From contig JAVSML010025214.1 of the NCBI GenBank assembly GCA_038503035.1, forward strand, positions 114,451-178,450: DNA of 64,000 nucleotides, written 5' to 3'. Position 1 is the first letter of the stretch, and each line of letters opens with the position of its first letter. The translations under genes were made by a program, and so were the position numbers. The notes below the pieces were generated by a model. That model made no database searches, was not told the DNA's origin, and saw only the letters and a program-made list of their open reading frames with translations. Shown here in pieces: positions 11,870 to 22,470 of the stretch. The DNA comes from Crocodylus rhombifer (lineage: Eukaryota; Chordata; Crocodylia; Crocodylidae).

Positions 11870-12137
11870 CCCCAGACCCAGACAGCAGAACAAGAAGGAA
11901 TGGTTTAAAATTGCAGCAAAGTAGATTTAGATAAGCCGTCTGGAAGAAATTCCCTGCTACTAGAATAAGGCCATAGACTAGACAGCCCAGGGAATTTGTG
12001 AGCCTCCTTCACTGGAGGTTTTCAAGAGAAAACTAGATAAGTATTGGGCAGGGACAATTTAAGAGTAGCATTTCTGCATTCATGCAGGGAATTGGATCAG
12101 AGGACCCTTGAATTCCCAACCAACCCTATGATTCTAT
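11870..12137 (+). mobile_element. CR1 LINE 3' end (old subfamily)
   Basis: 'tccttcactggaggttttcaagagaaaactagataa' (about 12007-12042) is the characteristic end of CR1 ORF2 and 3' UTR, followed by 'gcagggaattggatcagaggacccttgaattccc' and the terminal 'ccctatgattctata' at 12124-12138. It is 5'-truncated, as most CR1 insertions are, and diverged. Confidence 0.75.
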
Positions 12138-12179
12138 AAAACAGAAATTATGCACTTGACTAATGATTCTGGTTACAGC

Positions 12180-12840
12180 ACATAGTGTAAAGTTGAGGCC
12201 AGTTCCTTTTTGGAGAGGTGTTGCTAGAAATTGTTTGTTTTTTATTTGGTGACTATGGCCAATCACCAAATTGCACAATTCATTAGTTAATTGTGCAATT
12301 ACCTTGACACCAGCTACATGTGTGAAGTGGCTCTCACACGATAAAAGCTCCAACCAGCTATAAAGTTAGACCTCAAAAACATACAGGTGAGGTCTAGCTT
12401 TATAGCTGGTTGCTACTGAGGTTTAATATGCACATGTAGCAGGTCTCCCCTGTGGAAAGGAGCCCCATCAGCGGCAGGAATGCACCATGCCCAGTGTGAA
12501 ATCCCTGAGCCCTGGGGACTGAGCCGACTATGAACCCTAGGGCCCAGGGGTTTCATGCACCCCTGAGCCTGGGTAATTGCAGCTTCTGCAATCCCCCAAC
12601 CCATGAGGCACCCCTGTGGCTGATAGCTTCTCAACTGAGGGGGGTCCCAGCTGCAGGAGCTTGCTTCATGCCAGTACGGGGGGAGCCCAGGATCAGGATC
12701 CCCCCGCACTGGCAATAAGGCATGATGGGATCTAATGCATGATCCCACAGTTGGACCTCCTGCCATGCACATGATGCTATTATGTGGATCGCACATTAGA
12801 TTCCATCACATCTTTACCTGCATGTATAAAGGAGGCCTAA
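12180..12840. repeat. Interspersed repeat with internal stem-loop, related to 62220-62840
   Basis: It shares with 62220-62840 and 61393-61640 the words 'aggggtttcatgcacccctgagcctg', 'gggatctaatgcatgatccc' and 'cagctataaagttag'. The central stem-loop is annotated separately. It is probably a non-autonomous DNA element. Its ends are uncertain and no coding capacity is evident. Confidence 0.5.
12352..12411. repeat. Inverted repeat, 24-bp arms (23/24 paired)
   Basis: The left arm 12352-12375 (AACCAGCTATAAAGTTAGAC, then CTCA) pairs with the right arm 12388-12411 around a 12-nt loop. A degenerate version of the same hairpin lies at about 62668-62722 in the related repeat, so the hairpin is a family feature. 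Confidence 0.85.
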
Positions 12841-13369
12841 GAGTAATGAGCTAGTTGTCAAAGTTTTATTTGCAAAGCAGTAGTGACCAGTTTGCCAAAA
12901 TAAAAAAAATACTACCCAGATTGACATTACTACTGGGGATCTCAATTTAAGTCTTGTCCTATTAATAGTATTTTAGGTCCCCTAAATCAGTGGGAGCCCT
13001 AATAGAGAGACAGCCTGTGAGGCAAAAAAAGTTAATGAAAATTAGAGTGAAGTCTAACTACCACCTAGACATGGTTTCTACACATCAAGGAAGAAATACA
13101 TTTGCAAAGAAGTGTGGGAAAGCTGTCACAGCTGATTTCCTGGATCCACTGAAGTCCTTGACAAAACTGCCAATGAAAGGTTGAAAAAAAGAAGTAAACT
13201 GGAAATGAATTCACGGAGTCAAAAGCAGGATGACAAACATGTAAAGGAATTTCTTAAAAAATAACAAATGTGTAAGTTGGAAATAGGTAGTAGGAAATAG
13301 ATCCCTTATTGGCAACAAGCTGTTCTTATGTCATCTTAGCACATGAATAAAAATCCAGTCAAGTATTTG

Positions 13370-13600
13370 GTGAAGCCACTGAGGGATATACAGAAAGTAC
13401 AAAGTTAGCTAATGACGTTTGTATTGCTCTGAGCCTGAATAAATTCTCTGCCTTCGTCTTCATGAAAGAAGCCAAAGGTTACATTCTGAGGATTGGGATA
13501 TTTTCCCAAGTGGGTGGGAAGGGAATGGAAGTGTTGAAAGACTTTGTGAGCACATCAAAGCAGAAAGGCAATTAGAGCTGATAAAAGTTCATCTAGAACA
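13370..13600 (+). mobile_element. LINE relic, linker region (L3/CR1-like)
   Basis: A plus-strand reading 'LNKFSAFVFMKEA' at about 13434-13475 corresponds to the conserved 'LNxYFASVFTxE' segment before the RT domain of CR1/L2-clade LINEs. The surrounding frames are broken. Confidence 0.4.
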
Positions 13601-14510
13601 AGGTACAGATAGATTACAGCTCAGATTTTTTTTAAAATTTAACAAGAGACACTAGTGTATCAGCTATGAAGATTTCCAGTATCTAAGAATTAAGGAAGTG
13701 TATGATATTGAGGACTAAAGAACACAATCTTTAGAACCAAACTGGATTAGTCATGTTATTCCATTTATGTTTTTAAAATGTATTTATTTAATGTCACATT
13801 GGAACGTGAGAAAAAAGTCACTGTCATGTTCAGAAATGAGGTAGTCGGATATTAACAAAAGTTTATTCAATTTGTCATTGCAGTGTACCCTATAACAATT
13901 AGTACCTTTGCAAAATCTTACTGTTTCTGCAAAAGCTGGTTTGTTACTAATTATCTAATAAGAGTTTTCTTAGCAGTTTTCTTCCCCATTATCGTAGAAT
14001 ATTGATGAAGATGTTAATTATTCTTTGATTAGTGATTCTGTAACAGGTAACTTCAAAGATAAATTGTTCATATCATATGGGTTTTTCCAAAAGGATGCAG
14101 TAAATAGCATTCAGTTCTATTACATGCAGCCGGCTAAACTGCCTTCTTCTGACATATTCATATAATTTGATCCAACTAAATGAGAAGACTATTTGTTCTC
14201 TCTAAATAAAAACTGAGAGCAGAAGATAGTCATAAAGAGAGCGTGAGTAGGAAAACGCCTTAATTACTTGGAAAGCATTTTTCAATATTATATATTTTGT
14301 ATTAATTAAGGAGTCTATAGAGACAGCAAGGACAACAATAGATGAAATTAAGCCTTGACTTCATCAAATGTTGAAATAGGCCATATACTCTTAACAAAAA
14401 CATGTGCCTTGCCTATGAACATGTACTCCTTTAATTTTTTCACTAGCACTTAATATTCAGGATCCTTTTGTATTTCCTGTTCTACATCCAATCTGGCACA
14501 TAATCATTAG
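13601..14510. other. No recognisable gene or repeat
   Basis: Strongly AT-rich sequence. I see no ORF or repeat structure to report. Confidence 0.5.
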
Positions 14511-15844
14511 TGGGGCTGTGCAAAGATTTGGGTGCTGATTCGATTTGGGGGAGATTTGGCCTGATTCAGTGACTGAATCTCCAAATCTGAATCGAATCAG
14601 GGGACCAATAAAAAGGTCCGAATCAATTTGAAGCTCTCCAAATCAGTTTGGGAAAGATTCGGAGAGCTTTGATGATTCAGGCAGTCCATGCTCACTGCAG
14701 CAGGGAGCTGGTAAGTAGGGAGTGGGAGAGGGGAGTTGGAGGACCCCTTCCAGTCCCCATCCCCTGCCTGCTCCCCCAGTCCTCCTAAATGACCCCCAAA
14801 ACCTGCCCACTACCCCAGCCCCACCCCATGGCTGCCCCGCCTGCTCCAGCTCCTGGTGCTTTAAAAAAAAGGCACAACTCACCAGGTGCTGCTGGGCAGG
14901 GGGGGAAATTCCTGCTGCCCCTCGGTCCCCCATGCTGAGTGGGGGGTTCTGCATGAGCCCCCCACTCCCATGGCTGCCTTGTCTGCCCCAAATCCGACCC
15001 CTTAAAAAAAAACCCTGAACTCACTAGTTCCTGCAGGGGTCTTCAAAGTTTCATAGTTGGTAAGGTCGGAAGGGACCTGAGCAGGTCATCAAGTCTGACC
15101 CCCTGCCATGGCAGGAAAAAGTACTGGGGTCAAATGACGCCAGCAAGGTGTTTGTCTAGCCTTGTCTTAAAGACCCCCAAGGTAGGAGCCAGCACCACTT
15201 TGCTTGGAAGTTGGTTCCAGATCCTAGCCACCCTGGTAGTGAAGTAGCACCTCCTGATATCTAGTCTGAATTTACCCTCTGCCAGCTTGTGACCATTATT
15301 TCTAGTCACTCCTGGTAGTGCTTGGGGGAACTCCTGGTAGTGCTCGGGGCTCCAGGCTCCTCGTGCAGAACCCCCCACACGGTGCACAGCAGTGGGGAGC
15401 AGCAGGGATCACCCCCCACCCTGCTGGGCAGGAACTGGTGAGCCCGGGGGGGGTTGGGTTTTTTTCTTAAAGAGCTGGAGATGAGGCAGGTGGGGCAGCC
15501 ATGGGGGGCTGGGACAGTGGGGGGAGGATCGGGGGGCTTGTGCAGAGCCCCTGACACAGCATCGGGCAATGGGGGGCAGTGGGGATCACCCCCCATTAGG
15601 CAGCACCCAGTGAGTGGGGACATTTTTTTGAAAGTGCCTGGAGCTGGGGCGGGCAAGGCAGCCATTGCCAGGGCTGGGAGAGTGAGTGCGGGATAGGCCT
15701 GTGTGACTCAGAGATTCAGCAGCAGCCAAATCTCTGAATCAGATTCAGCAGAATCAATTCAGGACAGTGATTCAAATCACTGAATCAAATCACTGTCCGC
15801 CAAATCCAAATCCAAAGTGAATATTAGCCACTTCACACAGGCCT
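14511..15844. mobile_element. Modular foldback hAT-like element A
   Basis: It starts 'tggggctgtgcaaag' and ends 'cttcacacaggcct', with 'gattcgg/gaatc'-rich termini on both sides. Each arm carries GC-rich modules ('ccccatggctgcc..gctttaaaaaaa..ctcaccaggtgctgc' on the left), and the right arm (about 15430-15700) is their reverse complement, so the element is one long inverted repeat. A minus-strand CR1 3' end (15046-15318) sits in the middle. The 8 bp at the left edge (14503-14510) do not recur at the right edge, where the end fuses with element B. Confidence 0.7.
15046..15318 (-). mobile_element. CR1 3' end nested in foldback element A
   Basis: On the minus strand it encodes the terminal part of CR1 ORF2, with 'NNGHKL', 'FRLDIRRCYF' and 'VWNQLP'-like motifs, and stops at the usual 'LDKHLAGVI' end, about 60 codons open without a stop. 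The 3' UTR tail 'ggaagggacctgagcaggtcatcaag' (positive strand about 15068-15093) confirms it. The neighbouring 'actcctggtagtgct' occurs twice (about 15307 and 15331), possibly a duplication made on insertion. Confidence 0.85.
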
Positions 15845-16548
15845 GTGCAAATAGGGAAGTATTTGATTCGGATTCAGATTCGGCAGAATCAGAGGCCAGC
15901 AATTCAATTCAGAGATTCGGATTGCTGTTCCAAATTGATTTGGCTGAATTGGCTTTGGAAGATTTGGTGCTGATTTGGAGAGATTCACAGATTCAGCCAT
16001 AGAGTATAATGGGGAATCACTGAAATACCTTTAACTTTGTCATTTTTTTGGCTGATTCAGATGAAACTTGCAAGGGTGGTAGCCCTCTCTGAGGGCACGA
16101 ACCCTGCCAAGTTGCAAGGAGGTAGGTGCAGAGGTTTCTCGGAAACTGTACTTCAGGCTGCTGACAGAAAAAACTCATGGCATGGGTGACTTTGTGTGTG
16201 TGTTAAGGCACAGCAGGATGAAAACTGCAGGGATGGTAGCCCCTGCTGAAGCCAAAAAGCCTGCCAGGTTTCAAAAAGATAGGTGCAGAGGTTTCTGGGA
16301 AACTGCACCTCAGGCTGCTGACAGGCAAAACTCATGACATGGATGATTGTGTGACTGAGTGACTATGTCTGTGTTAAGACACAGTGGGGTGAAAACTGTA
16401 GGCTTGTTAGGCCCTTCTGAGGCCATGAAACCTTCCATCTGTCAAGGACATAAGTGCAGGGGGGTTCTGGCTTCTGGGACCCTGCACCTCAGGCTGCTGA
16501 CAGGCAAAACTTGTGACATGGGTGGATGACATTGTGTGTGTGTTAAGG
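15841..16548. mobile_element. Modular foldback hAT-like element B (left arm only)
   Basis: Its terminus 'ggcctgtgcaaatagggaag' is followed by a 'gattcgg'-rich tract and then 'gccatagagtataatggggaatca', a landmark also found in the elements at 24393 and 26495. Three tandem modules of about 155-170 bp follow (about 16061, 16212 and 16388 onward). Each carries 'gcctgccaagtt', 'aggtgcagaggtttct', 'ctgctgacag' and 'aaaactcatg'. There is no right arm: sequence related to a minus-strand LTR takes over at 16549. Confidence 0.7.
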
Positions 16549-16641
16549 TGAGCCCTCACTGGTGCTGGGACATCTACACAACATGGTAGTGTACCCCAAT
16601 GAGGCCTCCTCAAATTTTACTTTATCAGCCCCCTAGGTATA
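16549..16641 (-). mobile_element. LTR fragment related to 28234-28320
   Basis: 'ccctcactggtgctggg' and 'ccccaatgaggcctcctc' occur here and inside the minus-strand LTR at 27851-28802, in the same order and orientation. The fragment is cut on the right by the solo LTR that starts at 16642. Confidence 0.6.
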
Positions 16642-17860
16642 TGTCACAGGGAAAGCACAGGAAACAGACCCTGAGGGGCCAAGGGGGAATCCCAGGACTC
16701 AAAACACAACAGGGAAGATGAGAAAAGGAAAAGAGAAATGGGGATTCCCTTACCTGCAGCTGACGCCACGGTGAGACCGGAAGTGGCAGCGGGACCCATG
16801 CGGCTGATTAGCCGCGTCTTTTTGAAACTGTGGCCAGCTGTGGGGAGGAATGAGTGGAGCTGGCGCAGGAAAATAAAAAGCAATCCAGCCAGAGAAGAAG
16901 GGGGGCAGGAGCTGAGCCACTTGTGGAGGTGTCTTTGGAACCCCGATCAGAGGTGAGAAGGGTCCAGATGACTCTCCATGAGGCAAGAGGCTGCATCCAA
17001 GGCTGCCGGAAGAAGGATGCCAGCGGTGGGATGGCGGTTGCCTCTCTTCTTGGCGAAGGAGTCAAGGGAGAAGATCCAAGGGCTCTGAACAAGGAAGCCG
17101 ACAGCAGGGATGGCCCCAAAGAGAGGATGACGGAAGCCAAATCAGCAATCCAGGTGGGATCGGCACAGGCTCCCGGAGTTAACCCCGATGGGGACCAGAA
17201 AGCCTAAGCAGCGGGAGGGGCTGTAGGAAACAAGCTCCTATCAGCCAGAGCCACTTGGCAAGGGACAGAGTGGGCTGAACTGGAGGGATCAGCAATAGTT
17301 CCATTCAGCACTCAGGAGGGATATCAGCTGGACATAGGGGTACCCAAGACAGGGTTAATTGGGAGAAGAATTCTCAGGGCTAGGGTAGCCCATTTCATGT
17401 GAGGCCAGGGATATTACTGGCAGTGTTTTCCTTAATTTTGGTGTTTTGTTTCCCACTTTTGGAGGGGTAGGAAGGAAGGCCGCAGTGGGCCTTATAATTG
17501 GCTCAATTCAGGGCCGGGTTAGATCTTTACATCTGTAACAAAGTGCCCATTACATCAAGAGGCAAGGGTCAGGCCAGGAGACATCAGTAGCTTGGCGAGG
17601 CTGGGTATCAGGGCAAGGTGTAGGGGAGGTTGGAGCCTCGCAGAAGACCACCATCCCAAGTTTCCAGACTCTGGATAAACCCCAGTAGTCGGACCCCACC
17701 ACTGAAGGAACGAACAAAGTCATGGCAGGTGAGATTGGGGTGAAGGCTACCCCGGGGTGAGATATCCATGCTGTACAACCACAGGGATGGAGTGACAAGC
17801 AATCTTACACACCCAAAGCCGGGCAGCATGGGACCTGACGTTTGAAGCCCGCTGGGTGCA
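16642..17860 (+). mobile_element. Solo LTR, 1219 bp, with exact 5-bp TSD
   Basis: It begins TGTCACAGGGAAAGC and ends GCTGGGTGCA (TG...CA). The pentamer gtata flanks it on both sides, at 16637-16641 and 17861-17865. This is the signature of an endogenous retrovirus-type LTR whose internal part was lost by recombination. The sequence is GC-rich and shares 'aaagtcatggcaggtgag' near 17717 with the LTRs at 28978 and 31157. I saw no internal gag-pol sequence. Small ORFs inside are not supported as genes. Confidence 0.8.
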
Positions 17861-17865
17861 GTATA

Positions 17866-18550
17866 GAAACTCATGGACTCAATATAGACAGTGGAATTCT
17901 CACACCCTACAACCTACTTGCCTGACCTCTGACTCCCCAGGTACCTCTCCACTTTTACCTGTGCTGCTACCTCCCCTTTCCCCCCGTACCCCGGCCTGTC
18001 CCTCACTCCCTGATGCCTCCATTTCCCTTTTCACTGACTGACTATCTTGCCTGCATTGCATGCCAAGCCAGCCTCTGGCTTCTTTATTATTCCTTCCATC
18101 CAGAAACAGTACACAGACACACCAACTGCAGGTGCTTCCTCAGCCTGACAAAGGGTTTTTCAACTCAAAAGCTGGCATCCCAGGCAGTCACAACTCCAGC
18201 CAGGACTCTGTGTGTGCATGCGTTAGCTGGAGGTTATGGTGCCTCCTACCCACCTTTCACCAGGGGGATCCTCAGTCCTGGCATTTATAGGGTGCCGTGC
18301 TGCCAGAAGTCCCATCAGGCCTCCCAGACCCTGTCAGAGTGCAGTTCTGGTGGTCGTACTCAGGACCTGGGGCTCCCTCCTTCTCCTGAGCCTCATCCCA
18401 TATCTCCAAGTTCATACTGGCATGGGAGCTCAGCAAGGACATGTTCTTCCCCTGCTGGCTCATGATGCAGTTAGTGCCCCCTCGAGCTCTGAAAGTGGGG
18501 CAGTAACTGGTTTTAAAAAAGCAAATGGAAATAGCTGCAGATGGAATGAT
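17866..18550. other. Unassigned stretch with a repeat-tail motif
   Basis: Around 18150-18180, 'cctgacaaagggtttttcaactcaaaagctggc' (in part) resembles the 'gaagaagggt..gaacccgaaagctt' tail of widespread amniote repeats. The rest is not recognised. It lies directly beyond the 3' end of the hAT transposase relic and may include that element's 3' non-coding part. Confidence 0.35.
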
Positions 18551-18559
18551 GAGGGTGGT

Positions 18560-20370
18560 ACTCACTCCATCTCCAGGTGGAGCTTGGGGAACCCCAACGG
18601 TGGGAGGTTCACCTTGAGAAGCACCAGCTGCTCCACCAAACCAGGATCCAAGCAGGTGAGATGGGGTGTCACAACATCCCAAGTGATGCTGAACACCCTC
18701 TCACTCAGAACTCTGGTTGGTGGACATGACAGGTGTTCCCAGGCAAATGTGGCTGGATCCTGCCACATCTGGTTGCTGCTTGCCCATTAGGTCAAGGGGT
18801 TGCAGTCCAGCAGCCCCACATCCTTGGCATGATAGGTAGCCACTGAAACCTCAGTGGCTACCTGCCCAAGGCTGGGGTCTGGTGTATCTGGACCCCAGCA
18901 TTGAAGCCATGCCCTTAGCCCACATTGGTAGCAGCTGATGTGGAGGAGACTGACTGGTGCTGGTGCTGAGACTGCTGGCATAGGAAAGTGGATCCCCACC
19001 TTCCACATCCCCCCACCTCTGCCCTTCTGCCTTCCTGACTCTGTTGACCAGCACCTGTGTCCAGCAATCAAGGATTTTGGTGCTGCCAGTGCACATGCTC
19101 CCCTTCATCCTCAGGTCACATATGCCCACCAGCATGTGGACTGTACTAGACTGCAAGGGATCCAGCCATCTCCTGATGCCCTTCTTCAGCTGCCTCACCA
19201 GTGCCTGCATGTCTGGTGACAGCAGCTTGCCCCATCCAGGAACAATGATCCCCTGGAACTTTTTCATTTGGCACACAAGTTCCCTCACTATGGGGATCAT
19301 CTGGCTAAGGAGGGCATCACCAGTGCTGAGGGTCTTGGTGGCCTCAAGGAAGGGGTTAAGGGCCACCAAGATCTGGGAGATGGTATCTCACTCAGCTCTG
19401 TTAAGAGGGCCACTGATCCCAATCTCCCCGAGTGAGGCCATCTCATGGATGGCCTTCTGTTGCTCCACCAGCCTCTCAAGCATCAGGTATGTAGAGTTTC
19501 ACCGAGTCTCCAGATTCTGCATGATTTTGTGCTGTGGGATGCTCAGCTCTGCCTGTTTCTCCCACAGCATCTTGCCCCCCTTGATGCTGCAGTGGAAGTA
19601 GCCATCCACCTTCCTGAATTTTGAAATGAGTTGGGTGATAGTGATGTTGCCATGTAGGACTCATCCAGCACCTCGGATTGAAGGAGAGCCCACAGACAGC
19701 CTGACTAATTGCACCAGTGCCCTGTAAGGGAAAGATAGACATGATCACCACCCTGGCTGCTCCAGATCTTGGAGGTGAAGTGAAAGGCTACCTTCAGCCC
19801 TGCCTTGCACAGCTGCTCCCTCAAGTACTCCCTGCATGCCTCATACAGGAAGAGCACCACTGGCCTGCTACAGGTGGTGTGTGTGGGCACATGTTAAGAT
19901 GGGGCCACAAACACCATGAGCAGCCTGAACCCTGGCTGCTCAACTAAGGAGAAGGGCTGGCTATCCAGAGCAGGCATCTCTCTAATGCACTGGGTGATCT
20001 TGCTTACCCTTGCAACACACCGTGCTTTGTCTGCAGCTTTCCCACACTGCTCCAGGGTGACCGGGGGGGGNNNNNNNNNNGGGGGGGGAGCTGTCACCGA
20101 TGGGGCCTCTGGGTAGATAGGTGGTGTGGTATTGTGCTGGTCCAGATGGAGAGGGTGACCTAAGGAGGTCACACTTTACCACCCCTTTGATAGGGGTGGG
20201 CTACCTGTGACTCCAGTGGGGAGAACATACCTAGGCAAGGGCCAGTCCTGCCCAGATGAGGACATGCAGTTTCAGGAGTCCTCATTGTCTGGTGTAGTAC
20301 AGTGGTGGAGTTGCTGGTTTCTGTTCTGTCTTTCATTTCCATGTTGCTGGTTTCTTGGAGGGTCTTCATT
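18560..20370 (-). pseudogene. hAT-superfamily transposase pseudogene (ZBED-like)
   Basis: Read on the minus strand in N-to-C order, 20172-19894 carries 'LDSQPFSLVEQPGF', the conserved hAT block usually seen as 'LDxQPFSxVExxGF'. 19890-19705 carries 'FHFTSKIWSSQGGD' and 'YLSLTGHW', the first catalytic region. 19369-19250 carries 'LNPFLEATKTLSTGD'. 18768-18562 carries 'LSCPPTRVLSERVFS' and 'LDPGLVEQLVLLKVN', the C-terminal hAT dimerisation region. These lie in different frames with stops between, so the gene is dead. The position normally held by the first catalytic Asp (T-D-I-W) reads Lys. The first 60-70 codons, where a BED zinc finger would be expected, are not clearly readable. A 10-N gap lies inside. 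Terminal inverted repeats were not found, so the ends are those of the recognisable coding remains. It is a plausible relative of the source that once mobilised the hAT MITEs here, but that link is inference. Confidence 0.85.
20071..20080. other. Assembly gap (10 N) within a G run
   Basis: Ten N bases are flanked by eight G on each side. The true length is unknown, and a round number of Ns suggests a placeholder. It falls inside the N-terminal part of the hAT transposase relic, so any frame reading across it is unreliable. Confidence 0.95.
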
Positions 20371-21035
20371 TTTCAACTGTTGGGTTTTGTCTCTGGTTCT
20401 GGGAGTAGTTCTGTGGTTTCAGGGAGAGGCAATGCAAGGTGGTTGTAGGGTCATTAAGCTGATGGTCCAGTCATTCAGTAGGAGCTATTTTTAGGCCTGC
20501 TACCATTATATCTCAAGCACTCTCATTCATGTAGGAAAAAATTAAATGGTGGGGTAGGTATGAGTCACAATTACAACACAGTTACAATAAGGTACGCCCG
20601 GGCAGGAGACACAAAATAGAGACTTGACAAGACAAGATGGAGACTTGACATTACTTTGGTTAACTTACAGAAACAGGTCTAAATCATGCAATATCAATAC
20701 CAAAATAACAGGTCCCTATTTACAATGATAGATGGACAATATAAAAAGGGGTTTGTTACAGTAACAGAGAGCTTATCCTATGTTCTTAACTATGACTTAT
20801 CACAACTATTTATTAGGAATAGAGAGAACAAAGAGAAAGTCAAAAATGTATGGAGAAGGAAGGGAATGTATCTTTAAGTAAAAAAACAAAACAAAACAAA
20901 ACTGGGGGTTTTCCTACAGATATTTAGAATTCACTTTATTTTGATGATAGAGACACTGGTAGGCTTCCAAACTGCTTTAACATTCTAGACATATCAATAA
21001 AACATTGCCCAACTGATCACTGTCTCTCTCTCACT
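20371..21035. other. No recognisable gene or repeat
   Basis: It contains a short (AAAAC)n run at about 20881-20902. Nothing else can be supported. Confidence 0.45.
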
Positions 21036-21040
21036 CATAT

Positions 21041-21072
<32 letters not shown>

Positions 21073-21138
21073 GCACGCGCACACACACATATACACACAC
21101 GCACACACACATATACACACACGCACACACACACACAC
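21036..21138. repeat. Compound CA/TA/CG-interrupted microsatellite
   Basis: CA repeats are interspersed with 'atacat' and 'gcacgcgc' interruptions. The array immediately precedes the second copy of the repeat described at 50-477. Confidence 0.95.
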
Positions 21139-21565
21139 TTTAGTGGTCTTTTGTTTTAATTGTGGAGGAACATGGATTTCAGGGTGACTTGGGGATTTTT
21201 TTTTAAATCAAGGATTTTTCAATTTTCCAATAGGAAACACCAGAATTCCTGCTAGGGAGGCCAGTGGCAGGACCCTGCCTGCTCAGAGCTGGCACCCTGG
21301 ACCCAGCTGGAGGTGGCTGACCTCCTGGCCAACTGGGGCCAGAAGGACATGTTTTGACAATTCAAAGCAAGCCACCACACCCAGAACATCTTCCGGGCAA
21401 TAGCTGCCCAGATGGCCAGGCAGGGGGGCACACATAGCAGTAGTACCACACAGAGGCCATCTTTACAGCCACAGTCCACTGGCAGCTGGCCCAGAGGGGC
21501 AGATGCCTCTACTGGATCTGCAGTCCCCATCCAGGTCTGGCAGGTGCACAGCAGGTCACAGCCAG
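21139..21565 (+). repeat. Interspersed repeat, copy 2 (paired with 50-477)
   Basis: Same order of landmarks as the copy at 50-477, from 'ttagtggtcttttg' to 'cagtccccatccaggtctgg'. Similarity fades beyond about 21565. The two copies differ at many positions, so they are old. Confidence 0.7.
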
Positions 21566-21799
21566 GCAGCAGCCCCCAGTGCCAGACTGCTGCAGTTGGT
21601 GAAGGGTGCAGAGTGCTTCAACAGTCCAGCTGGCACAAGAGGAAGTGTCCCCAGGTATCAATTGGAGGGGCCCAGATTCTCCCGACAGTGAGTAGCCCTG
21701 AGCTATTCGCCAGAGCAGCTTTTAGTACTGATGGGGCGAGGACAGGGCAGCTTTTTATGCTGTTAGGAACAGCACAAGTGCTGTCTTAAGGCATTAGCT

Positions 21800-22010
21800 C
21801 CTCTTGGTTGCAGTTCCAGGAAGAGCCAGGCAGAGTTATTTTGCCCAAGTGGCACAATTTGCCCCACACCAAAGTGCATGTCTGGGCATGTGTGCTGAGG
21901 CAAAAAGCCCCAGCTCAAATTTGCACCACTTCTATTTGATCTGCTGCAAGTGCACATGCTTGCATGTGTGGATGTGCCCAATGAGTGCTTGCTGGATTCA
22001 GTTTCAACTT
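21800..22010. repeat. Fragment related to the MITE-like element at 54559-55035
   Basis: 'ggcacaatttgccccacaccaaagtgcatgt' (about 21850-21881) is the reverse complement of a block near 54657-54690. Both regions also carry 'catgtgtggatgtgccc'-type termini. Ends are uncertain. Confidence 0.45.
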
Positions 22011-22182
22011 ATAATCAAAGTGATTGTTGACACCAAACTATTTCAAAGTCTTACATTAGATTTTGTCCAATATTTAAAGGTCATTTGCATTTTTATACTT
22101 CTCATAGAAGCAAAAGTTTGGAAGAGAATGGAAGGGTTGGCAATCTAGACTTACCCCAATGCAAAATCAGGATGTGCTATTT

Positions 22183-22470
22183 TTACATTATCACAGATAG
22201 ATGCTTACGCTGTGCAGCTGCTTCTTGAAAAATTACAGTGAAGGAGTTTCTACAACTTTCGTGGACAGCTTGTTCCAAAGTTATATTCTCATTACAGTCA
22301 GAAAGCTTTATTCTGTCTTCTGTTATGAAATATTGTTCCTCTCTTAAATAGAATGTTTTATTCACTGTATCCAGCCTCAAGGGTTTCCCCCTTCCCCTTG
22401 AATATTTAGCAAAATCTAAGATGTCATTTATTTCCCTTTCTTTCTGGCAACAGCATAATCTTATATCAGG
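22183..22470 (-). mobile_element. LINE 3'-terminal relic (L3/CR1-like)
   Basis: Read on the minus strand, about 22290-22200 resembles the conserved end of L3-type ORF2: a 'n-xxW-xxL' style segment with 'ccttcactgtaatttttcaagaag' matching 'tcactggcaatttttaaatcaag'. An open frame of 65 codons (22380-22183) covers part of it. Divergence is high. Confidence 0.4.

Noticed and set aside
16854..17207. 117-codon ORF in the solo LTR as possible gag
   Set aside because: It lies between LTR ends defined by an exact 5-bp duplication, so it is inside the LTR, and it shows no gag-like motif such as a zinc knuckle.
21804..22148. 114-codon plus-strand ORF as an exon
   Set aside because: It starts in a MITE-like repeat fragment and continues into AT-rich sequence; no splice context or conserved motif.
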